DNA from: Croceicoccus sp. | Lineage (GTDB): Bacteria > Pseudomonadota > Alphaproteobacteria > Sphingomonadales > Sphingomonadaceae | DNA length: 35,276 nucleotides | Direction: 5' to 3' | Assembly (NCBI GenBank): GCA_029936705.1 | Contig: JAPYSD010000003.1 | Coordinates: 1-35,276, forward strand | In this document: piece after piece, positions 16,538 to 25,891 of the stretch | How positions within the stretch are numbered: the first letter of the stretch is position 1 | Layout of the letters: the number at the start of each line of letters is the position of its first letter | The notes under the pieces: generated by a model | Databases searched by the model: none | Told to the model about the DNA's origin: nothing | What the model saw: the letters and a program-made list of their open reading frames with translations, nothing else | Program-made: the position numbers and the translations under genes

Positions 16538-17977
16538 ATGGCGGGTACATCCAGTAAGACAAAAACTAAGGGCATCATACCCAACTTCGAGGGGTTCAAT
16601 GACGATCAGCGCGCCGCCTATGCGCTCGCAACTTCCAATAACAATAAATTCCACCTCTTTTATGGAGGTGCAGGGTCCGGCAAATCGTGGCTGATTATGT
16701 TCATCGTGATTTTGCGGGCATTGCGCGCTCCAAACTCACGCCATGCGATCTTCCGCTTAACCCGTACATCATGTGAGCGGACGCTCTTCGAGAAGACATT
16801 GATCGAGGTGTTAGAAGCAGGGTTCCCCGGCCTTTACCAGCAGTTGTTAGAGCGCAAAGCGTTTAACCACACAGACATGACCGTCACCCTGTCGAATGGC
16901 TCCATGCTGTTCTTCAACGGCTTGGATGAAAACCGTTTGACGAAGGTACTCGGTGACGAATTCAACACGGTCTGGGTCAACGAGTGCAATGAGGATGGGC
17001 TTTCCTACGCCACCGTAAACGTTCTGCTCAACCGTCTCCGTGCCGTTCGCAGGACCGTCGATGGCAAGACGCTCAAGAATAAGATGTTCTTCGACTGCAA
17101 CCCGCGCTTTTACAGCGATTGGGAATACAAGGTGTTTATGCAGGGTATCAACCCTGAGGATGGCGATGCAATTCCTCGTCCTGAGCAGTGGGTAAACTGC
17201 AAACTCAGGACCTTCTCCAACCAAGCAAATCTCTCTGAGGACTACTTGGAGAACCTAGAACTGATGGGCGCTAAGGATCGTAGGCGCTACATGGAGGGTG
17301 AGTGGTCGGATGAAAACCAGCACGCCCTGTTCACCGAGAAAATGTTCGTGCAAGGGCGCATTCCAAAGCCCACGCACATTCTTGATGCACACGACACGCT
17401 CAAGCATCTTGCCGAGGAAGGCATCCAGTTGGACCGTATCACGGTTGCCGCTGACCCCGCCGTTACCGCCGATTCCAAGAGCGACTTAACTGGTATCACG
17501 GTGCAGGGTATCTGCCAGCACGACGATGGGATTGAACATGCCTACGTCTTGGAGGACTTGTCGGGCCGCTACACACCAGACGCAGCCTGCAAGGTGATCG
17601 CAGACGCCTACAAGGAATGGGGATGCAGCCGCGTCATCATGGAAAAGAACCAAGGCGGTCTGTGGCTGGAAAGCACCCTGCGAAAGCACTTCCCTAGCGT
17701 TCCGCTCAAGTTCGTTTCCGCCACTACGACAACAGGCGGCAAAGCCAGCCGCGCTGAACCCGTTGCCGCGCAGTATGAGCGCGGTGTCGTCCACCACGTA
17801 GGAAGCTTCAAAGAACTCGAAACCCAAATGTGCGACTTCGGCAGTCCAGCATCTCGCCGCAAGTCACCTGACCGCATGGACGCTGTTGTCTGGGGTCTGA
17901 CGGAACTCTTCGACCTTGGTGCCGAGAAGAAGCCCATTCCCGGTAGCCGCGTAACTCGTCGCGGCTATCGGCGCTAA
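16538..17977 (+). CDS. terL: Phage terminase large subunit
   Basis: FHLFYGGAGSGKSW (Walker A), VWVNECNE (Walker B-like), MFFDCNPRFYSDWEYKVF, nuclease motifs AADPAVTADSKSDLTGI and MDAVVWGLTELF. ATG at 16538 preferred over track TTG at 16505. Confidence 0.92.
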   Translation: MAGTSSKTKTKGIIPNFEGFNDDQRAAYALATSNNNKFHLFYGGAGSGKSWLIMFIVILRALRAPNSRHAIFRLTRTSCERTLFEKTLIEVLEAGFPGLYQQLLERKAFNHTDMTVTLSNGSMLFFNGLDENRLTKVLGDEFNTVWVNECNEDGLSYATVNVLLNRLRAVRRTVDGKTLKNKMFFDCNPRFYSDWEYKVFMQGINPEDGDAIPRPEQWVNCKLRTFSNQANLSEDYLENLELMGAKDRRRYMEGEWSDENQHALFTEKMFVQGRIPKPTHILDAHDTLKHLAEEGIQLDRITVAADPAVTADSKSDLTGITVQGICQHDDGIEHAYVLEDLSGRYTPDAACKVIADAYKEWGCSRVIMEKNQGGLWLESTLRKHFPSVPLKFVSATTTTGGKASRAEPVAAQYERGVVHHVGSFKELETQMCDFGSPASRRKSPDRMDAVVWGLTELFDLGAEKKPIPGSRVTRRGYRR

Positions 17978-18053
17978 CCCAATCCCTTGCCGGAATAAGT
18001 ATTAAGTCAGGGGCGCCCCTCTGGCCGAAGTAACTTATGGGCAGAGGGATAAC

Positions 18054-19457
18054 TTGGCACAGGAAATCAACCAACCGACACTAGAGATTTCGAAGTGGCA
18101 TAATCGCTGGCAGCGCAACCGAGACTTTGTTGACGGTGAGGAAGCGGTAAAGGCGAAGGGCGAACTCTACCTCCCCAAAGTACGGGTTACTGATAGCGCG
18201 GCTGAGTACACAGCTCATCTACAACGTACAGGCTTCTTTCCAGCCGCGTTCAAGATCGCACAGGGCTGGATGGGGCTGATCTTCCGGAAAGACCCTGACC
18301 TGCAAGCTGGTGCCCGCACCAAACTGCTAGCTGGCCTCGCTACCCGCGACGGCCTGACACTGGACGACTTATCTGCATGGTTCGTCCGCGAGACGCTGAT
18401 TACCAACTTCACTGGCGCGCTTGTCGATCACCCACCTCGCAACGCTTTCCCTGCGAGCATGAGCGCAGCCGATGAACTGCGCTTGGGTTTCCGCCCCTAT
18501 CTCGCCCGCTACACTGCCGAGAACATCCTAGAGGTCACACGCGGCTTCATCGGTATGCAGGTTGGCATTGTCCGCGTCCGTTTGCTGGAGGATGCAGGCA
18601 AGCAGGTGCGCGAACTGCTCATCAATGGCGCTGGACAATACGAGGTTCGCGTCCATCGCGACACAGGCAATGGCGGCTTCCAGCAGGTAGAGCGCTACAT
18701 TCCTGAGCAGGATGGCAAGCCGCTATCAAAGATCCCGTTCGTCCTCCTGAACACAGAGGACAGCATCACGCCCACTCCGAGCCTGCTGGAAAATGCCGTT
18801 GGTCTGAACCATCAGCACTATCTGCAGGAGAGCGCGCTTGCCGCTGCCATTCATCTCACTCAAGCGCCTCGTGCTGTCATCACAGGCTACGTACCGGCGA
18901 AGGACGAGGATGGAAACGACATCATCACCGAATGGGCAATCGAACCCGGCGCGGTATGGGAGTTTCCAGACAAGGAGGTAAAGGTCGATTGGCACACTTA
19001 TGCGCCGGAGGGCCAAGAACTCGTCATCAACAAGATGCGCGATTTGAAGGATGCGTTGAGCGCGATCGGTCACTCCATCCTTGCCCCTGAGAAGCCAGCG
19101 CCGGAAGCTGCCGAGACACAGCTAATCCGCCGCGCCGCTGAAAACGCCATGCTCGCTGATTTCACTAAGCGCATCGCCAGTCGCTTAGAGCGTACCTATT
19201 CCAAATGGGGTCAGTGGATTGACGGCCAGCCAGTTCGCTACGCACTCAATCTAGATTTTGTGCCGCAGCCTATGGCAGCGCAACAAGCGACGCTTCTGTC
19301 CAACATGGTAACGGCTGGACAGCTTTCGCTTCGCACTCTGCACGAAGCACTCAAGCAAGGCGAGTTGATGCCGCTGGACTTCGACCCTGAGGTGGAGGCG
19401 CAGCGCATCGCAGAAGAGCAAATTGACCTCCCGCCAATCGCACCGCCGGGTGAATAA
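18054..19457 (+). CDS. Phage portal protein (DUF4055-like)
   Basis: Position directly after terL; YTAHLQRTGFFPAAFKIAQGWMGLIFRKDPDL ... TQAPRAVITGYVPAKDEDG... typical of DUF4055 portal proteins; TTG start. Confidence 0.8.
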   Translation: MAQEINQPTLEISKWHNRWQRNRDFVDGEEAVKAKGELYLPKVRVTDSAAEYTAHLQRTGFFPAAFKIAQGWMGLIFRKDPDLQAGARTKLLAGLATRDGLTLDDLSAWFVRETLITNFTGALVDHPPRNAFPASMSAADELRLGFRPYLARYTAENILEVTRGFIGMQVGIVRVRLLEDAGKQVRELLINGAGQYEVRVHRDTGNGGFQQVERYIPEQDGKPLSKIPFVLLNTEDSITPTPSLLENAVGLNHQHYLQESALAAAIHLTQAPRAVITGYVPAKDEDGNDIITEWAIEPGAVWEFPDKEVKVDWHTYAPEGQELVINKMRDLKDALSAIGHSILAPEKPAPEAAETQLIRRAAENAMLADFTKRIASRLERTYSKWGQWIDGQPVRYALNLDFVPQPMAAQQATLLSNMVTAGQLSLRTLHEALKQGELMPLDFDPEVEAQRIAEEQIDLPPIAPPGE

Positions 19458-20530
19458 TGGCCAGCGTCAATGAGCAGCTACAAGACCGTGCCATCCGACA
19501 CGCGATTGCCCTGCAACGCTATGGCAAGGGTCTGTCTGACAAGCTGGTAAGACTGCTCAACAGCGCAGACGCAGACATCGTCGAAACCCTCGCCAAGCGG
19601 CTTGTCGCGATTGACGAAGGAGGGTTCGACACCGGCCCCGCTACCACCAAGCGATTGCAGAAGGTGTTAGAGGAAGTCCGCGCCCTGAACAGCGCAGTCT
19701 ACAAGTCCCTTCACGTTGAATTGGAGGGTGAGCTGGTCAAGTTCGCGGCAGCAGAAGCGGCCGCGCAAAAGGCAGCGCTGGAAACCGCCCTGGTGGTGGA
19801 ATTGGGCACCAAGCTACCAGCACCAGCCAGACTTGCCGCTATCGTCTCTGAGACGCCCATACAGGGCTATTTGCTCAAGCTGTGGGTCGACGGCATGGAG
19901 AAGGCCCGCATGGACCGCATTGAGCAGCAAATCCGCATCGGACTGCTCGAAGGCGAAGGCACGGACAAGATCGTCCGTCGCATCCGTGGAACCAAAGCGG
20001 CTGGCTATCGCGATGGCATCTTGGACAAGAGCCGCCGTTCCACACAGAGCCTAGTTCGTACTGCCGTGACGCAGGTGAGCAATGTCGCGGCTCAGGAAAC
20101 GTGGAAGGCCAATTCCCGATACGTGAAGGGCTGGCAATTCCTCGCCACACTCGACAGCCGCACGACTGTCACCTGTGCTGGTTTGTCGGGGCAGACGTTC
20201 CAGATTGGGGAAGGCCCAATGCCACCTCGCCACGTTGCTTGCCGTTCCATTAGCGTCCCCGTCACCAAGTCCTTCCGCGAATTGGGATTGGACAAGGACG
20301 AACTACCTAAGGGCACCCGCGCTAGCATGGATGGGCAGGTAGCTGGCGATACCACCTTCAAGGATTGGTTGCTGCGCAAAGGCGACACCATGCAGTACAA
20401 GGTACTCGGCAAGACCCGCGCTCAATTGTTCCGCTCGGGTAAGCTGGACCTAGACCAATTCATCAAGGCAGATGGCACTGTCCTTACATTGGACGAACTG
20501 GAAGCTCTATACCCTTCGCTGCTCAAGTAG
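19457..20530 (+). CDS. Phage head morphogenesis (SPP1 gp7-like) minor capsid protein
   Basis: C-terminal LATLDSRTTVTCAGLSGQTFQIGEGPMPPRHVACRSISVPV is the gp7/Mu-F-like signature. Confidence 0.88.
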   Translation: MASVNEQLQDRAIRHAIALQRYGKGLSDKLVRLLNSADADIVETLAKRLVAIDEGGFDTGPATTKRLQKVLEEVRALNSAVYKSLHVELEGELVKFAAAEAAAQKAALETALVVELGTKLPAPARLAAIVSETPIQGYLLKLWVDGMEKARMDRIEQQIRIGLLEGEGTDKIVRRIRGTKAAGYRDGILDKSRRSTQSLVRTAVTQVSNVAAQETWKANSRYVKGWQFLATLDSRTTVTCAGLSGQTFQIGEGPMPPRHVACRSISVPVTKSFRELGLDKDELPKGTRASMDGQVAGDTTFKDWLLRKGDTMQYKVLGKTRAQLFRSGKLDLDQFIKADGTVLTLDELEALYPSLLK

Positions 20531-21004
20531 GTCGTCCAATTCAGCCAAACTCTGGTCTAGATTTCCGGCCATCCCCCTGCAAATCAGCCTGACTACCGAG
20601 GGGCTAGAAATTGTCGGGTCTGGATAGCTATTATGAAGAATGGAGCCAACTTCGCTGAACAAGCGGGGGTAGTCAGTAGCCAGCGATTGCAAAGATCTTA
20701 TCCTGACACGGAGTCGTTCGGCATTGTTCCAATTATCGGCAGTGAACGATTGTAACCCACCCAAATCACCTAAGGTCGCAAGTCTCGCGAACTCATCTCG
20801 CAATTGTTCAGTGACGCGAATAACCTCGTTGATGAGGCTCTGGTGTCTCTGGCGTTCCGCTCTTTCAGCCTCATCCTTCTGCCACCGTGCAAACCGCTTT
20901 TGGCCATCGGCGATCCACACCGCCGCGATAACGGCGACGATGCTGCCTATGGCAGCAGCCCAGTCCGCTGCATTCCCCCATGTGACTTCCAACGCACAGA
21001 ACAT
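20507..21004 (-). CDS. Small membrane-anchored coiled-coil protein, antisense moron in the head operon
   Basis: MFCALEVTWGNAADWAAAIGSIVAVIAAVWIADGQKRFARWQKDEAERAERQR...: N-terminal TM and helix; fills a gap between structural genes on the opposite strand. Confidence 0.65.
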   Translation of the reverse strand: MFCALEVTWGNAADWAAAIGSIVAVIAAVWIADGQKRFARWQKDEAERAERQRHQSLINEVIRVTEQLRDEFARLATLGDLGGLQSFTADNWNNAERLRVRIRSLQSLATDYPRLFSEVGSILHNSYPDPTISSPSVVRLICRGMAGNLDQSLAELDDLLEQRRV

Positions 21005-21016
21005 CGGCCCTCCAAA

Positions 21017-21022
21017 TAAATA
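21017..21022 (+). promoter_or_regulatory. TAAATA putative phage late promoter, scaffold
   Basis: TAAATA-AGATT-then hairpin GAAGCCGA/TCGGCTTC starting at 21028. Confidence 0.5.
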
Positions 21023-21085
21023 AGATTGAAGCCGACAGTCTCGGCTTCCTGAGAGTCCAGTCGGCTCCTGAGAGGAAGACCTATA

Positions 21086-21730
21086 ATGTCCGATACACCT
21101 TCAATCGAAGACCTACAGGCTCAGATTGAGAGCCTTATCACCGAAAAAACTACCCTAGCCGAGAACAACAGCAAGCTGGTCAAAGAGAAGCGTGATGCGC
21201 TTTCTAAGGTTGAGCAAGCCGAAGCAGCCGCAGAGGCAGCTAAGGACGAGGCCGCTACCGCAGCAGGCGACGAGCTATCACAGCTAAAGCGTCAAGTTGC
21301 GAAGCTGGAACGCGATAACGCTGCACTGTTAGGAGAGCGTGACACACTATCTGGCGACCTCCGTACAATCCGCATCGACAACGAAATCAGCAAGGCATTG
21401 GACGAGAACAAGGTACTCGACCACATGAGGCCTGTCCTCGCCTCACATTACAAGCTGATGGCAAAGTACGAAGATGGACAGGGTAACATCGACGGTAGGG
21501 CTATTTCGGACTTCATCAAGTCCCATCTAGCTAGCAACGAAGGCGCACACTACCGTAAAGCTAGTGACAACACTGGTGGCAATGCCAACGATAGTACAGG
21601 CACGGTCACTAATCCGAAGCTAACCAAGCGTCCTACAACACAAGCGGAATGGGATTACTTGGATAGTCTACCTGATGCAGAACGTAACGCGCTTTGTGAT
21701 CAAATCGGCGAGCCGGGTCTCAAAGTCTAA
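21086..21730 (+). CDS. Phage scaffolding / capsid assembly protein
   Basis: Coiled-coil, Glu/Lys/Ala-rich protein immediately before the capsid gene. Confidence 0.7.
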   Translation: MSDTPSIEDLQAQIESLITEKTTLAENNSKLVKEKRDALSKVEQAEAAAEAAKDEAATAAGDELSQLKRQVAKLERDNAALLGERDTLSGDLRTIRIDNEISKALDENKVLDHMRPVLASHYKLMAKYEDGQGNIDGRAISDFIKSHLASNEGAHYRKASDNTGGNANDSTGTVTNPKLTKRPTTQAEWDYLDSLPDAERNALCDQIGEPGLKV

Positions 21731-21747
21731 GCCCAGAACCTACAGCA

Positions 21748-21753
21748 TAAATA
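21748..21753 (+). promoter_or_regulatory. TAAATA putative phage late promoter, capsid
   Basis: gcaTAAATAgcc abutting the 11-bp leader hairpin. Confidence 0.5.
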
Positions 21754-21782
21754 GCCGGTCAGGAGAAGCTACCTGACCGGCT
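21753..21782 (+). promoter_or_regulatory. Strong hairpin in the capsid gene leader
   Basis: AGCCGGTCAGG-AGAAGCTA-CCTGACCGGCT, 11-bp perfect stem, no U tract. Confidence 0.65.
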
Positions 21783-21827
21783 CCAACTTGCGAGCCGAAC
21801 TAACTACGCAAAGTTGGAGAAAACTTT

Positions 21828-22784
21828 ATGACAATTACCAATGCTACTATCGCTGGCATGGCTGGTTCGGAGCGTAAGATGCAGATCGCAGTTGATCGCA
21901 TCCGCAATGAAACAAACGAACTAGTTGGTTCGGGCCTTGCTGCTACCACCGCCGAAGTTCAAGCGCTCGCAAACGGCGGACCTCGCAAGGTATCGCTGGA
22001 CTACGTGAAGCCACTATCGGCTGACGTTTTCAACGTCTCGAATGACGACATCAACGACGAAGGCGACGTTGGCGGCATGGAAGGCGCTAGCTTCAACGCC
22101 ATGCGTCTGGACCTAAACTACGCTTTCGGGACCACCGACCTAACGCAGATCGTCACTGGCTACGCCAAGGACGGTGACATTCGCGCCGGTCTTGCTGGCT
22201 ATCAGAATGCCGTTACCAAGGGCCTTGTAGGTTCCGCGCTGGTTGGCGTGAAGGCTGCACTTGCTGCTAACGCTGTCATCACCCACGATGTTGCAACCGA
22301 TTTTGAATGGCAGGCAATCTACGACGCCGCTGCAACCGCAGAAGAGTGGTCGAGCCTGTTCAACGTGCTGATCGTTTCGCACGGCCGTTACGCCAAAATG
22401 CAGGGCGCACAGAACGGGTTCGTTGCTCCTTCGGAATCGAACACCCGTTTCGGTGAAGCGCAGGGCTACACCCTCATCAAAAGCAACACCCTCACGGACG
22501 ACCAGCTAATCATGGGCCGTACAGGCGCGTTGGCATACGGCGAAGGCACTGCGCAGCAGGCTTTCGAAGTTGAGCGCAAGGCAAACGGCGGTAACGGCGG
22601 TGGCGCAGACATCCTGCACACTCGTTTCAGCCGCGTAGCGCAGCCAGTTGGCATGTCGTACGAAGGCGCGATTCCAACTTCGCAGGCAGCGGTTAAGGCT
22701 GCGCTGGAAGCTGCCGCAAGCTGGAGCCTAGTTGCTCCAGAAGCGCAGTTCGGCTTCCGCTTCATCAACTTCAACGTCGTCTAA
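21828..22784 (+). CDS. Major capsid protein
   Basis: 318-aa protein after the scaffold; MTITNATIAGMAGSERKM...; followed by a strong terminator; order portal-scaffold-capsid is canonical. Confidence 0.78.
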   Translation: MTITNATIAGMAGSERKMQIAVDRIRNETNELVGSGLAATTAEVQALANGGPRKVSLDYVKPLSADVFNVSNDDINDEGDVGGMEGASFNAMRLDLNYAFGTTDLTQIVTGYAKDGDIRAGLAGYQNAVTKGLVGSALVGVKAALAANAVITHDVATDFEWQAIYDAAATAEEWSSLFNVLIVSHGRYAKMQGAQNGFVAPSESNTRFGEAQGYTLIKSNTLTDDQLIMGRTGALAYGEGTAQQAFEVERKANGGNGGGADILHTRFSRVAQPVGMSYEGAIPTSQAAVKAALEAAASWSLVAPEAQFGFRFINFNVV

Positions 22785-22804
22785 TAGGCAACGCTAGCGA
22801 TTGG

Positions 22805-22831
22805 GGCCGCTCCGCAAGGGGCGGCCTTTTT
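22805..22831 (+). terminator. Rho-independent terminator after capsid gene
   Basis: GGCCGCTCC-GCAA-GGGGCGGCC-TTTTTC with GNRA loop and U tract. Confidence 0.85.
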
Positions 22832-22841
22832 CGTCTGAGGT

Positions 22842-22847
22842 TAAATA
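22842..22847 (+). promoter_or_regulatory. TAAATA putative phage late promoter, connector operon
   Basis: TAAATAccgcgA just downstream of the capsid terminator. Confidence 0.55.
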
Positions 22848-22872
22848 CCGCGACACAAACAACGGGGCGAAC

Positions 22873-23268
22873 ATGGACCTAGCAGCATCAAGAACCTACG
22901 CCGCAGAGCGTCAGCTAGAACAATGGGACTTGGAAGCGGATGACGTTCTCCAAGCGAAGTTGCTGCTAGCATCAGACTACATCGCGGAACGCTATCAACT
23001 AAAGGCGGAACTAAGCGCCTCTGAGCAAGCGAAGCTAGATGTCGCGCAATTCAAGATTGCCTATGACTTCCTTGTCAACGGCGATCCAGCCAGCCGTGAG
23101 GAACGCATCACCACCAAGGAGAAGAGCGAACTGAGTGGCTTGGGTAAAGAGGAAAAGGAGTTCGCAGATGTCGAATACGATCCTTATCCCGGCGTAACGA
23201 GGCTCTTGGCGCCCCTGTGCGTCTCCACATCGCCCGCAAGCGTTAGCTTCGGCAAGTTGGTGCGCTAA
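22873..23268 (+). CDS. Head-tail connector / adaptor-like protein
   Basis: 131-aa ORF from ATG 22873, directly after the capsid gene, overlapping next ORF. Confidence 0.6.
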   Translation: MDLAASRTYAAERQLEQWDLEADDVLQAKLLLASDYIAERYQLKAELSASEQAKLDVAQFKIAYDFLVNGDPASREERITTKEKSELSGLGKEEKEFADVEYDPYPGVTRLLAPLCVSTSPASVSFGKLVR

Positions 23269-23603
23269 TGTCGTTCTACGCCAACATGGCCCTTCTAGCG
23301 GCTTCCCTGCTCGCCAAGTTCGGCGCTTCTGCAACGCTGACCTCCAATAGCCGCACCTTCAACAAACAGACCAACCGGATGGAGGGCGAGACCGCAGAGG
23401 CAACACAATGCCGCGCAGTTGTTCGCCCTGTGGAGATTATCGACGAAGATGGCCGCGAGGTCACCTACACGCAGGCAGTCTTGAACGTCGAACCCGTTGA
23501 AGGCGGCAAGCTAACCCTTGGCAGCGATACCTACAACATCGGCAAGGTAACAGTTGTCAAGCCTATCGGCAGTCCAATCATCTACTTCGCGGAGGTCAGC
23601 TAA
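23268..23603 (+). CDS. Head closure / head-tail joining protein candidate
   Basis: 111 aa, position and beta-rich sequence; 1-nt overlaps on both sides. Confidence 0.55.
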   Translation: MSFYANMALLAASLLAKFGASATLTSNSRTFNKQTNRMEGETAEATQCRAVVRPVEIIDEDGREVTYTQAVLNVEPVEGGKLTLGSDTYNIGKVTVVKPIGSPIIYFAEVS

Positions 23604-23899
23604 TGCGCATCGACCTTAGCGATCTGATGGATGGCAGCATCGAAAAACTAGTGGATGAAGCAGTCCTAGACGTAACCGCAAAGGTAACGCTGGATGCTCA
23701 CCGCAACTTGGTCGAGGCAAGCCCCGTTAAATCTGGTGCCTTTCGTGGCGCGTGGACCGTCGAAACTCCGAACAAAGCCTATGACGATGGCATGATCGAG
23801 AACGACAAAGAATACGCGGCAGCGCTCGCTAAGGGACATTCCCCTCAAGCACCTTCCGGATGGGTGGAGAACAGTATTGAGGCGGCAACCCGCCTGTAA
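23603..23899 (+). CDS. HK97 gp10-like tail completion protein
   Basis: VTLDAHRNLVEASPVKSGAFRGAWTVETP...AAALAKGHSPQAPSGWVENSIEAA: typical SPVxTGxxRxSW...G.S.QAPxG pattern. Confidence 0.7.
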   Translation: MRIDLSDLMDGSIEKLVDEAVLDVTAKVTLDAHRNLVEASPVKSGAFRGAWTVETPNKAYDDGMIENDKEYAAALAKGHSPQAPSGWVENSIEAATRL

Positions 23900-23908
23900 G
23901 GAGACACA

Positions 23909-24340
23909 ATGAAAATCTACATGGACATTGATACGCTAAATGCGAAGTTTTGGGCAACTGCGCTTACCTACGACGAAGGCGCAAAGACAATTCCAGAAAG
24001 CCAAATCCTCACTGAGAATGGCCCTGTGCAGGAAGTGGACGAGGCTCAGCCTTGGGTCCGCTGGACAATCAACCCCGGCGCAAGCCAGCGCGTCACACAG
24101 GGCGAAACGGCCCTCTTCAAGAACCTAGGCACTGCCTTTCTGGAAGTCTTGGTTCCGAAGGGCACAGGCACCGCCACAGGTGAGGAAATTCGTGATGCTC
24201 TCATTGCTGCACTGGCAGATTGGAAGAGCGACGATAAGGCGCTGCACATCTACAAGCACAACGCATCCAAAGGACAAGGTACTAAGGAAAGCCATCAACT
24301 GAACGCGGTCTTCTACTACGAGTCCAAGCGCGAAGCCTAA
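23909..24340 (+). CDS. Tail terminator protein candidate
   Basis: Position; WVRWTINPGASQRVTQGETALFKNLGTAFLEVLVPKGTGTATGEEIRDALIAAL resembles minor tail/tail terminator proteins. Confidence 0.65.
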   Translation: MKIYMDIDTLNAKFWATALTYDEGAKTIPESQILTENGPVQEVDEAQPWVRWTINPGASQRVTQGETALFKNLGTAFLEVLVPKGTGTATGEEIRDALIAALADWKSDDKALHIYKHNASKGQGTKESHQLNAVFYYESKREA

Positions 24341-24355
24341 TTGCGGATAGGCGCA

Positions 24356-24361
24356 TAAATA
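24356..24361 (+). promoter_or_regulatory. TAAATA putative phage late promoter, tail tube
   Basis: TAAATA-CCGCG-GAGCCGAATGCGGCTC hairpin at predicted +1. Confidence 0.55.
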
Positions 24362-24410
24362 CCGCGGAGCCGAATGCGGCTCCCCTAGTCTATAGATACA
24401 GGAGAACCGC

Positions 24411-25316
24411 ATGGCACTCGTTAATGCATCCGATCTCTTTCACTCAATTGTGAAGGAAACCACTTTCGGGGAGACGCCTACCACTGGCGCTACCCGCTAT
24501 GAACTACCCGTAGCAGCAGACCAAGAACCCCTTGCTGCTAGCGCGACTGTAATTGCAAGCAACACAAAGCGCCCGATGCGTTCGAGCAACGGCCAGCGCC
24601 GTGGTGCTGAAGTAGTGGAAGGCTCAGTTTCCACCCGCTTCGTGAAGGCTGACTTCATGGACCTTCTGCTTGAGAACGCGCTCTGCAACAGCTTCACAAC
24701 GAACGTCCTAAAGGCTGGCGACACCGATCAATCGTTCTCGATGATTACCAAGTTCGCTGACGACATGTACAAGATCAACGCTGGCTGCGCAGTCACCGGC
24801 TTCTCGATCACGGCTAAGGGCAACGAGGAAGTTGCGATCAGCTTCGACATCATGGGCAGCAAGCAGACCCGCTCTGCAACTGACAATGCTCTCGCCGTTA
24901 CCAATGCAACCGGCCTTGTCGAATTCATCGGATCGGAAGTCGGCACCATCACGGTAGCTGGTCAGACCCTACAGGTTGCAGACCTCACTTTCTCGACCAA
25001 GCTGGACAAGACCCGCCGCTTCGCGCTCGGCAGCAATAACAGCCTAGCTTATGGCGTGAATGGAGTTCGTGAGACGATCCTGACTGTGAAGGCTTACCGC
25101 GAGAGCTTCGCAATCGACACCGCGATCACCGGCCTAGAGCAGGCTTGCTCGTTCCAGATTGGTGGCAATGGCACCGGCTACAGCTTCGAAATGCCCGCCG
25201 CTTATGGCGACATTCCGAAGGACACGCTGAGCGACGGTAGCGCGTTCGCGGAAATCAACTTCTCGGCTGCATACGACGACACAGCAGATACCAGCCTAGT
25301 CATCACCAAACTCTAA
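24411..25316 (+). CDS. Major tail (tube) protein
   Basis: 301-aa SSD-type tail tube-like protein after tail terminator; SD aggaga. Confidence 0.75.
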   Translation: MALVNASDLFHSIVKETTFGETPTTGATRYELPVAADQEPLAASATVIASNTKRPMRSSNGQRRGAEVVEGSVSTRFVKADFMDLLLENALCNSFTTNVLKAGDTDQSFSMITKFADDMYKINAGCAVTGFSITAKGNEEVAISFDIMGSKQTRSATDNALAVTNATGLVEFIGSEVGTITVAGQTLQVADLTFSTKLDKTRRFALGSNNSLAYGVNGVRETILTVKAYRESFAIDTAITGLEQACSFQIGGNGTGYSFEMPAAYGDIPKDTLSDGSAFAEINFSAAYDDTADTSLVITKL

Positions 25317-25398
25317 TTTAGAACGGGACGCTCTCCTCCCTTAACCGTTCTAATGGGTGGCTCGTTGCTCTGGCAGCGGGCCATTCCCATGAACTGCA

Positions 25399-25404
25399 TA
25401 AATA
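25399..25404 (+). promoter_or_regulatory. TAAATA putative phage late promoter, tail chaperone
   Basis: gcaTAAATACttgg upstream of SD and ATG 25433. Confidence 0.5.
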
Positions 25405-25432
25405 CTTGGCCAATTTATGTGAGGAGATTCCA

Positions 25433-25891
25433 ATGGCCAAAATCAATTTCGACATTCCAACTCGTTTTGACGAAGAGCAGGCACGCGAAGGTGTCTGGTT
25501 CTCGATTGAAGACGAGCATGACCAGCTTTGGGGCGAGTTCAAGCTAGCTTACTTGGATGGCGATGCACCTGAGATTAAGAAGCTGCGCACCAAGCTGAAA
25601 GCCAAGTATGCGAAGGACATTCGCCTAGGCAAGCTGGATCAAGACAAGGTAGCGATGGAAGTCTTCCTGTCGTTCGTCCTGCTCGATTGGCGTAAGGTCA
25701 AAGCAAATGGCAAGGACGTAACGTTCAGCCGCGAAGCAGCAGAGGCCTATTTTGCCATTCCTAAAGTAGCATCCTTCGCATGGCCAAGGCTACTACAGTA
25801 CGCCAGTGACGTTCGCCACTACAACGATAAGGCAGCAGAACAAGGTGTCGATCCTGTAATTGATAAGGACGAAACTCTGGGAAACTCCTAA
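25433..25891 (+). CDS. Tail assembly chaperone (G-like)
   Basis: SD gaggaga; MAKINFDIPTRFDEEQAREGVWFSIEDEHDQLWGEFKLAYLDGD...; located between tail tube and tape measure. Confidence 0.75.
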   Translation: MAKINFDIPTRFDEEQAREGVWFSIEDEHDQLWGEFKLAYLDGDAPEIKKLRTKLKAKYAKDIRLGKLDQDKVAMEVFLSFVLLDWRKVKANGKDVTFSREAAEAYFAIPKVASFAWPRLLQYASDVRHYNDKAAEQGVDPVIDKDETLGNS

